Assembly: GCF_014649335.1 (NCBI RefSeq) | Contig: NZ_BMSV01000009.1 | Span: 1-64,000 of the forward strand | From: Streptomyces roseolilacinus | GTDB taxonomy: Bacteria; Actinomycetota; Actinomycetes; Streptomycetales; Streptomycetaceae | Length of the DNA: 64,000 nucleotides | Reading direction: 5' to 3' | Part shown: one piece after another, positions 59,402 to 64,000 of the stretch | Layout of the letters: each line of letters starts with the position of its first letter | How positions within the stretch are numbered: the first letter of the stretch is position 1 | Made by a program: the position numbers and the translations under genes | Notes under the pieces: model-generated | Told to the model about the DNA's origin: nothing | Seen by the model: the letters and a program-made list of their open reading frames with translations, nothing else | Databases searched by the model: none

Positions 59402-60517
59402 GTGCTGTGGTCGGCCCCGCCCGCTGTCCCCTCCCCCGACTCCGACCCGTCCCCGACGCCCGCGACCCCCGTGTCGCTGGACGAGGCCGCCCGCCAGGCC
59501 GGCGAGGCCGCGGGCTGGGTCGAGCAGAACTGGGCCACGTGGGTCAACACCGGTCTGCGCATCCTGCTGATCATCGCCATAGCGGTCACGCTGCGCTTCC
59601 TGATCCGGCGGGCGCTGACGAAGCTGATAGACCGCATGAACCGCAGCGCCCAGGCCGTGGAGGGCACGGCGCTGGGCGGGCTGCTGGTCAACGCCGAGCG
59701 GCGCCGCCAGCGGTCGGAGGCGATCGGCTCGGTCCTGCGCTCGGTGGCGTCGTTCCTGATCATGGGCACGGCGGCGCTGATGATCCTCGGCGCCTTCCAG
59801 ATCGACCTCGCGCCGCTGCTGGCGTCGGCGGGTGTGGCCGGTGTGGCGATCGGCTTCGGCGCGCGCAACCTGGTCACCGACTTCCTGTCCGGCGTCTTCA
59901 TGATCCTGGAGGACCAGTACGGCGTCGGCGACTCCATCGACGCGGGCGTCGCCTCCGGCGAGGTCATAGAGGTGGGCCTGCGGGTGACGAAGCTGCGCGG
60001 CGTGGACGGCGAGATCTGGTACGTCCGCAACGGCGAGATCAAGCGGATCGGCAACCTGAGCCAGGGCTGGGCGACGGCCGGCGTGGACGTCACGGTCCGC
60101 CCGACGGAGGACCTGGACGAACTGCGGGCGCTGATCGAGGGCGTGGCGAGCGAGATGGCCGCCGAGGAGCCCTGGAACGAGCGCCTGTGGGGCCCCATCG
60201 AGGTCCTGGGCCTGACCGAGGTCCTGATCGACTCCATGACGCTGCGGGTCTCGGCGAAGACGATGCCGGGCAAGGCGCTGGGCGTGGAGCGGGAGATCCG
60301 CTGGCGCGTCAAGCGCGCCTTCGACGCGGCGGGCGTCCGCATCGTCGGCGGCCTGCCGCTGCCCGCCGAGGACGCCCCGGCCCCCGACCCGACGGCCGCC
60401 GTGGCCGCCCCGTCCGCCTTCGCCTCCCCGACCACCCCCCAGTCGATGGCGGCGACCCCGCTCCAGCAGCCGTCGATACCGCAGCCGTCGACGGGGCCGA
60501 ACCTGTCGAAGGGCTGA
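59402..60517 (+). CDS. MscS-family mechanosensitive channel
   Basis: 371 residues from the GTG at 59402, preceded by AGGAGG. Three membrane helices (TGLRILLIIAIAVTLRFLI; SFLIMGTAALMILGAF; LLASAGVAGVAIGFGARNLVTDFLSGVFMILEDQY, the pore helix with its Gly/Ala pattern) are followed by the MscS beta domain (GDSIDAGVASGEVIEVGLRVTKLRGVDGEIWYVRNGEI) and an alpha/beta end. The last 45 residues are a Pro/Ala/Ser tail. It releases solutes on hypo-osmotic shock. Confidence 0.93.
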   Translation: MLWSAPPAVPSPDSDPSPTPATPVSLDEAARQAGEAAGWVEQNWATWVNTGLRILLIIAIAVTLRFLIRRALTKLIDRMNRSAQAVEGTALGGLLVNAERRRQRSEAIGSVLRSVASFLIMGTAALMILGAFQIDLAPLLASAGVAGVAIGFGARNLVTDFLSGVFMILEDQYGVGDSIDAGVASGEVIEVGLRVTKLRGVDGEIWYVRNGEIKRIGNLSQGWATAGVDVTVRPTEDLDELRALIEGVASEMAAEEPWNERLWGPIEVLGLTEVLIDSMTLRVSAKTMPGKALGVEREIRWRVKRAFDAAGVRIVGGLPLPAEDAPAPDPTAAVAAPSAFASPTTPQSMAATPLQQPSIPQPSTGPNLSKG

Positions 60518-60530
60518 CGCGCACACAGAC

Positions 60531-60566
60531 GAAGGCGCCCCGCACCGGTCGGTGCGGGGCGCCTTC
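60531..60566. terminator. Bidirectional terminator after mscS
   Basis: GAAGGCGCCCCGCACC pairs perfectly with its complement across a GGTC loop, between the channel gene and the convergent short gene. Confidence 0.85.
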
Positions 60567-60581
60567 ACGTGTCGGTACGGG

Positions 60582-60878
60582 TCACTGCGGTTCCGGCAGG
60601 ACGTGCTGCATGACGTAGTGCGCGTTCATGGCACCCGTCCACAACCGCAGGGACTTCACCGCGCCCGCCAGGGCGTGGGCCGCACCGGAGCTCCCACCCG
60701 GATCACCGCCGACGGTGAGGGCGCCGCCGTCCACCCGCACGCGCATGAACACCGTGAGCGGCTTGAAGGTGTCCACGGCGGTCCGGGCGGTCTCCGCATA
60801 CTCGCGCGGGCGCTGCCCCTCAGGAGCGTCCAGCAGGAGCGCGCGGTCCTGGTCTCCCCACCGGCGACGGGGGACCAC
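60582..60878 (-). CDS. Short hypothetical protein, possibly a gene remnant
   Basis: 98 residues from the GTG at 60876-60878, with GAGGG about 7 bases upstream. No family is recognised. The second half (AVKSLRLWTGAMNAHYVMQHVLPEPQ) reads as genuine protein. Just upstream another minus-strand frame continues plausibly (MATDTGEGGERRDAVLHTEG, NAWSPVAGG) and would join this frame at DQDRALLLDAPEG after a shift, so this may be the end of a longer, frameshifted gene. Third-position G/C is high, unlike the neighbouring AT-richer island. Confidence 0.45.
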   Translation of the reverse strand: MVPRRRWGDQDRALLLDAPEGQRPREYAETARTAVDTFKPLTVFMRVRVDGGALTVGGDPGGSSGAAHALAGAVKSLRLWTGAMNAHYVMQHVLPEPQ

Positions 60879-61179
60879 GCGTTGCCCTCGGTATGGAGGA
60901 CGGCGTCGCGGCGCTCCCCTCCTTCACCGGTGTCCGTGGCCATGGCGGCCGTCGCGGCGACGGCCAGCCAGCGTCCGACGCAGCTGCCCGGCAGGTATGC
61001 CGGACGACGAAACTGCAAAGATCCCCCTGAGGCCATAAACCGTATTTGGAGGCATGAATTACTGCAAAATCGACCGTGGTGATAAACGAACCTGACCCAT
61101 GCCAATTCGTCATCACACTTGCATCCCGCGCCACATGCCGAGCGTAACACCATGATCCACACTGTCGCAGTTGGCAGGC

Positions 61180-61474
61180 TTAGGCTTGGGCAATAAATTG
61201 ACCAACTAAACCTCTCTGACAGGGGCCCAGCAAAGGGAGGCAAGAGGACAGCATACTGCGCGTGAAACCCGAATTTACTTCTGCTCCAAGCGCATCTTCG
61301 ATCCGATGAGCACGGATACCATTCATACATGATTTTAAGCAGCCCAATACGCATATCACCCTGAACGGCCGGACTCTCACGCCGACCATGGTCAACCAGG
61401 GCGGCCTGACAGAATCGCATTACACCTGCGATCTCTTGATGCACCGACAGGCCCTGCACCTCATAGAGCTTCAC
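61180..61474 (-). pseudogene. Frameshifted small gene beside the toxin locus
   Basis: The GTG at 61472-61474 opens MKLYEVQGLSVHQEIAGVMR, then FCQAALVDHGRRESPAVQGD and MRIGLLKIMYE. The frame then turns implausible (WYPCSSDRRCAW). Another frame takes over with GIRAHRIEDALGAEVNSGFT and RSMLSSCLPLLGPCQRGLVG and stops at 61180. A one-base shift near 61320-61335 would join the two into a protein of about 95 residues. No family is recognised. It lies 20 bases past the ankyrin gene on the same strand, where a second immunity gene would be expected. Confidence 0.5.
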
Positions 61475-61494
61475 CTCTCAGGGCAGGAGAAAGA

Positions 61495-61830
61495 CTATCG
61501 CGCTTTGGCAAGGTGCGCTTGGAGCAGCCCTTCGGCCATTGTGTGACCATGCCTCCTTGCAACCTCCGTCGGTGTACGACCAGCGGGATCGACCAATTTA
61601 GGGTCGGCACCGAACGCTAGCAATACAGCCGTGGTATGCACCGTCAGCGGATGGCCACTTTGCACTGCGCCATCACCTTCAGCGTCGATGGCGTGAGTAA
61701 GTAGGGTCATGCCCTGGCAAGTCTCGTTGGGGTCGGCTCCCTGCGACAATAGGCGCGCCAACAGCTCCGCATCCTCGTTCTCGACTGCGGCGTGCGCAGC
61801 TGTCCAGTAACCTTCCCATTCACTCATCAT
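61495..61830 (-). CDS. Ankyrin-repeat protein, likely immunity protein
   Basis: 111 residues; two adjacent ATG codons (61825-61830) are both possible starts and no Shine-Dalgarno is seen. Three ankyrin units are visible: YWTAAHAAVENEDAELLARLLSQGADPN, GMTLLTHAIDAEGDGA...TAVLLAFGADPKLVDP and GRTPTEVARRHGHTMAEGLLQ. Small ankyrin proteins are frequent immunity proteins next to polymorphic toxins. It follows the RHS gene by 104 bases, past a hairpin with a T-run, so it probably has its own promoter. Confidence 0.8.
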   Translation of the reverse strand: MMSEWEGYWTAAHAAVENEDAELLARLLSQGADPNETCQGMTLLTHAIDAEGDGAVQSGHPLTVHTTAVLLAFGADPKLVDPAGRTPTEVARRHGHTMAEGLLQAHLAKAR

Positions 61831-61894
61831 GGGGGGATTTAATCACCTTACAGCAGTGAGCGCAAAGACCCAGGGGAAAATTTTACGATCACCA

Positions 61895-61929
61895 AAAAGA
61901 GACGCCGGAGGCCAATCAGGCCCCCGGCG
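61895..61929 (-). terminator. RHS gene terminator with T-run
   Basis: GCCGGAGGCC and GGCCCCCGGC (one mismatch) pair around AATCA, 7 bases after the RHS stop. On the minus strand TCTCTTTTT follows. It separates the toxin gene from the ankyrin gene. Confidence 0.8.
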
Positions 61930-61934
61930 CCACG

Positions 61935-64000
61935 TCAACCCCGTCCGGAAGTATAATTTATCCTAATGTTGGGGAACTGCTCTGCGAACTGACCTATGAC
62001 TGACGTGCACGATGGGCACGCAGGCTGTGATGAATGCATTGTCAACGACCCCCGAACTCGCGAAGGGGCGCCGATTTGATTGGCAACATAGGTCAGCATG
62101 GCATACTCAGTGTCGTAATTCCGGTTATTATTCCCACCGACGTTGCTCGGCGTGAATCGCTGAGGATTCTGCGGAGAACCCACAACAGGAACGAGTCTAG
62201 CGTGCCCCGGCCGCTCTCCGCTTACAGAGAGCAAGAGCCGAGGGCTAGAACCCGGAATTACCAACTCCCCCGCAAGAGCAGATCTTTTCTTACCTGCCAC
62301 TCCCGCAGAAAAGAGCTTTTCGACCTCGTTGCGGAGCATCCCGCCATTCGGCTTAACGCGCGGCGCCGGCCTGTGAGAAAAGATGGCCGCACCAAGCCCA
62401 GGGATCAGATAGCTGTCAGCGCTAACGTCATGCCCTTGACCTGCAACCCAAGTGTCGTACTGGGCCCCGTAGTTGCAGCCTGGCGCACCAGCGCCGCCAT
62501 GCCAACAGTCGCCATCTGCAAGCCAGCCGAAAAGCTCCGAGGTATACGCGAAGTTACGGCCCAATCCATACACGACCGGACTAACCGGATCGTCCTGCGG
62601 AGCCAGCGTGTTGTATACCTCATCGCCACCGCAACGCGTCAGGAGCCCCGCGCCCACACATTGGAGCCCACTGTTGCCACTCCCTCCATCGTTGGAAGTG
62701 GTTCCTGACGTGTCGCCCGTCGCGGGGCTGTCACCGCCGCCAGTGCCGGGTATCCTGTCCGGCTGGCCGCTCCTGCCGCCACCAGGGTTCTGAGGGCATG
62801 GGATGTCATGCCCCTTACCGCAGGGCAGCTTCATGCCGGTCGGGTCGGCGTTGGCCACCGGGTTCTGGGCGCCGTAGGTGTAACCGTTCAGGGTCTGGTG
62901 GATCTCGAGCTGGAGGACCGGGTCGATGCTGATGAACAAGCCGGTCGACGGGTCGTACTCGCGGGCGCCGATGTGGGTGAGACCCGTACTCTTGTCCGCC
63001 GGCTTGCCCAGGAAGGACTTGTCGTCCGGCCAGGTCGGGGCCGTCGGGCCGCGCTGGGCGCCGAAGGGAGTCGTGTAGCGCTTGGTGACGGCCATGGTCG
63101 TGGCGTCGAGGGCCACACTGCCCGTGCCGTGGTGGTCGGCGGCCAAGTAGCTGAGCTTGCTGTCGGCGACGCCCGCCGTGGCGGTGCGGACCGCGATGGT
63201 CTTGCCGGCCGCCGTGTAGTAGCGGGTGCCGGAAAGGGTCTTCGTGGTGCCCTTCGTGGTGAGGCGGACCTCCGTGGAGCCGAGGTAGAGGATCGTGTCA
63301 CCGTCGCCCGTGGCGCGGCGGATGAGCAGTTCGCCCGAGGCGTCGTACAGGTAGCTCGTGCCCAGGGCGGGCTTGGTGCCGGCCGCCGGTTCGGTCGTGC
63401 CGACGAGCTTGCCCTCGCTGTTCCAGGTCAGGGTCTGCTGGGCCTGGGCGCCGGGGCGGCTGGTGGTGTTGCCCGCCTTGTCGTAGGCGTACGTGGCGTT
63501 CTTGGCACCGGTCGTCTTGGCGAGCGGGTGCGGCTGGGCGGCCGCGGTGCCGTAGGCGTACGTGGTGGTCTTGTCACCGGTGGCCGCGTGCTCGGTCTCC
63601 GTCGCGCGTTGGCCTGCGGCGTTGTAGGTGTAGCTGTGCCAGTACGGGGCGGCGCCGTCGATGTTCGCCATGGTGCGGCCGGTGGCGGCACAGTCGGCCG
63701 TCCGAGGGGTCCAGGCTTCGCTGAGGCGGCGGTGGCCGTCGTAGGCGAAGCACTGGTAGTCGGCCTTGGTGGTGCCGCCTTGGGTGGTGGCGTCGAAGAG
63801 GGAGGTGACGTTACCCGCGTCGTCCTGGGTGTACTGCAGCTCCTGCGGCATGTAGGAGTGCACCGTGTCGGTGACGTACGAGCGGGTCAGTCGGCGGGTG
63901 CCGGTCTCGTAGTCGTAGTTGAGGTAGGCCTTCTTCGTCGTTTCGGCCGAGCTGGTGCCCAGGGTGAGCTGGCGCACGTCGCCCTGCGGGGAGTACGCGG
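61935..64000 (-). CDS. RHS/YD-repeat protein with C-terminal deaminase toxin domain (partial)
   Basis: The gene enters from the right edge; at least 687 residues are visible and the start is missing (the GTG at 63975-63977 is internal). Counting from that GTG, residues 1-330 carry YD/RHS repeats (YDYETGTRRLTRSY, YTYNAAGQR, YAYDKAGNTT). The core ends at GAREYDPSTGLFISIDPV (338-354) and GYTYGAQNPVANADPTG (365-381). The variable tip follows: a Gly/Asp linker with scattered Cys, then residues about 545-680. The last part has E624 (YDTEYAML) and C654-x2-C657 (ACPSCTSVIGQFAEQFPNI), the pattern of BURPS668_1122-type toxin deaminases. This would be a contact or secreted toxin. Confidence 0.85.
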   Translation of the reverse strand, partial: AYSPQGDVRQLTLGTSSAETTKKAYLNYDYETGTRRLTRSYVTDTVHSYMPQELQYTQDDAGNVTSLFDATTQGGTTKADYQCFAYDGHRRLSEAWTPRTADCAATGRTMANIDGAAPYWHSYTYNAAGQRATETEHAATGDKTTTYAYGTAAAQPHPLAKTTGAKNATYAYDKAGNTTSRPGAQAQQTLTWNSEGKLVGTTEPAAGTKPALGTSYLYDASGELLIRRATGDGDTILYLGSTEVRLTTKGTTKTLSGTRYYTAAGKTIAVRTATAGVADSKLSYLAADHHGTGSVALDATTMAVTKRYTTPFGAQRGPTAPTWPDDKSFLGKPADKSTGLTHIGAREYDPSTGLFISIDPVLQLEIHQTLNGYTYGAQNPVANADPTGMKLPCGKGHDIPCPQNPGGGRSGQPDRIPGTGGGDSPATGDTSGTTSNDGGSGNSGLQCVGAGLLTRCGGDEVYNTLAPQDDPVSPVVYGLGRNFAYTSELFGWLADGDCWHGGAGAPGCNYGAQYDTWVAGQGHDVSADSYLIPGLGAAIFSHRPAPRVKPNGGMLRNEVEKLFSAGVAGKKRSALAGELVIPGSSPRLLLSVSGERPGHARLVPVVGSPQNPQRFTPSNVGGNNNRNYDTEYAMLTYVANQIGAPSRVRGSLTMHSSQPACPSCTSVIGQFAEQFPNIRINYTSGRG

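Larger units (their letters stand above)
60880..62836. other. AT-richer island
   Basis: G+C falls to about half: 31 of 60 bases at 61261-61320 and 28 of 60 at 61321-61380, against 45 of 60 at 63001-63060. The right limit coincides with the end of the RHS core, the left with the short gene at 60582-60878. It holds the RHS tip, an ankyrin protein, a damaged gene and about 300 bases (60879-61179) with no gene I can support. This points to DNA of different origin. Confidence 0.8.

Noticed and set aside
61036..61179. Transposase or integrase remnant in the AT-rich island
   Set aside because: No inverted terminal repeats, target duplications or recognisable transposase motifs were found on either strand.

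Overview
The window is chromosomal DNA of a Streptomyces-type actinomycete. The support is G+C near 70-75 % with heavy third-position G/C, many GTG starts, mycothiol-type and Nur/ClgR-type features, and gene order. The run rne - radical SAM pair - rodA/mrdA/mreDCB - ndk - folC - valS - clpX/clpP2/clpP1 - tig, followed by tRNA-Pro and tRNA-Gly, is the conserved core order I know from Streptomyces coelicolor (around SCO2599-SCO2620). Species cannot be named from the sequence alone.

Layout. (1) 1-17.8 kb, almost all on the minus strand: RNase E/G N-terminus, a DUF2344 protein and its radical-SAM partner with a repeat-built membrane protein between them, a CYTH-CHAD protein, the cell-shape/sporulation-wall cluster (RodA, PBP2, MreD, MreC, MreB), nucleoside diphosphate kinase, a DUF4233 protein, folylpolyglutamate synthase and valyl-tRNA synthetase. 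Strong hairpins separate the transcription units. (2) 18-23.4 kb: a proline/glycine-tailed membrane protein, then the proteostasis block clpX, clpP2, clpP1, tig. A ClgR operator (GTTCGC-N5-GCG) lies upstream of clpP1. (3) 23.5-29.5 kb: two divergent tRNAs, small membrane proteins, an acyltransferase, an HD hydrolase with a PP2C phosphatase, an Eis-like acetyltransferase, a Fpg/Nei glycosylase and RpiB. (4) 30-36.5 kb: three paralogous amino-acid permeases interrupted by bioY, then sodF with a Nur box. (5) 36.6-50.5 kb: a mycothiol-dependent-nitroreductase-like protein, two M1 aminopeptidases flanking a nuclease-like protein, a serine beta-lactamase-fold hydrolase, a Nudix hydrolase, a large secreted subtilase, and asd. 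(6) 50.6-60.5 kb: a divergent EamA exporter/MarR pair with a clear dyad operator, a small membrane protein with malQ and a repeat-containing short ORF, a secreted GH84-type glycosidase, an HNH endonuclease and an MscS channel.

(7) 60.6-64 kb is an accessory region. An RHS/YD-repeat protein enters from the right edge. After its conserved core (ending near 62837) the DNA drops from about 75 % to about 50 % G+C and encodes a variable C-terminal tip. That tip carries an E and a CxxC in the arrangement of BURPS668_1122-type toxin deaminases. Past a hairpin with a T-run lies an ankyrin-repeat protein, the likely immunity protein, then an apparently frameshifted small gene and a short hypothetical gene. 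This looks like a polymorphic-toxin locus and is the most interesting part of the window. Other points of interest are a membrane protein made of roughly 27-residue repeats, a 12-residue-repeat short ORF just upstream of malQ, a GH84 protein with Gln-Asp in place of the usual Asp-Asp, and a probable CTG start. No rRNA, CRISPR array, insertion sequence or prophage was seen.
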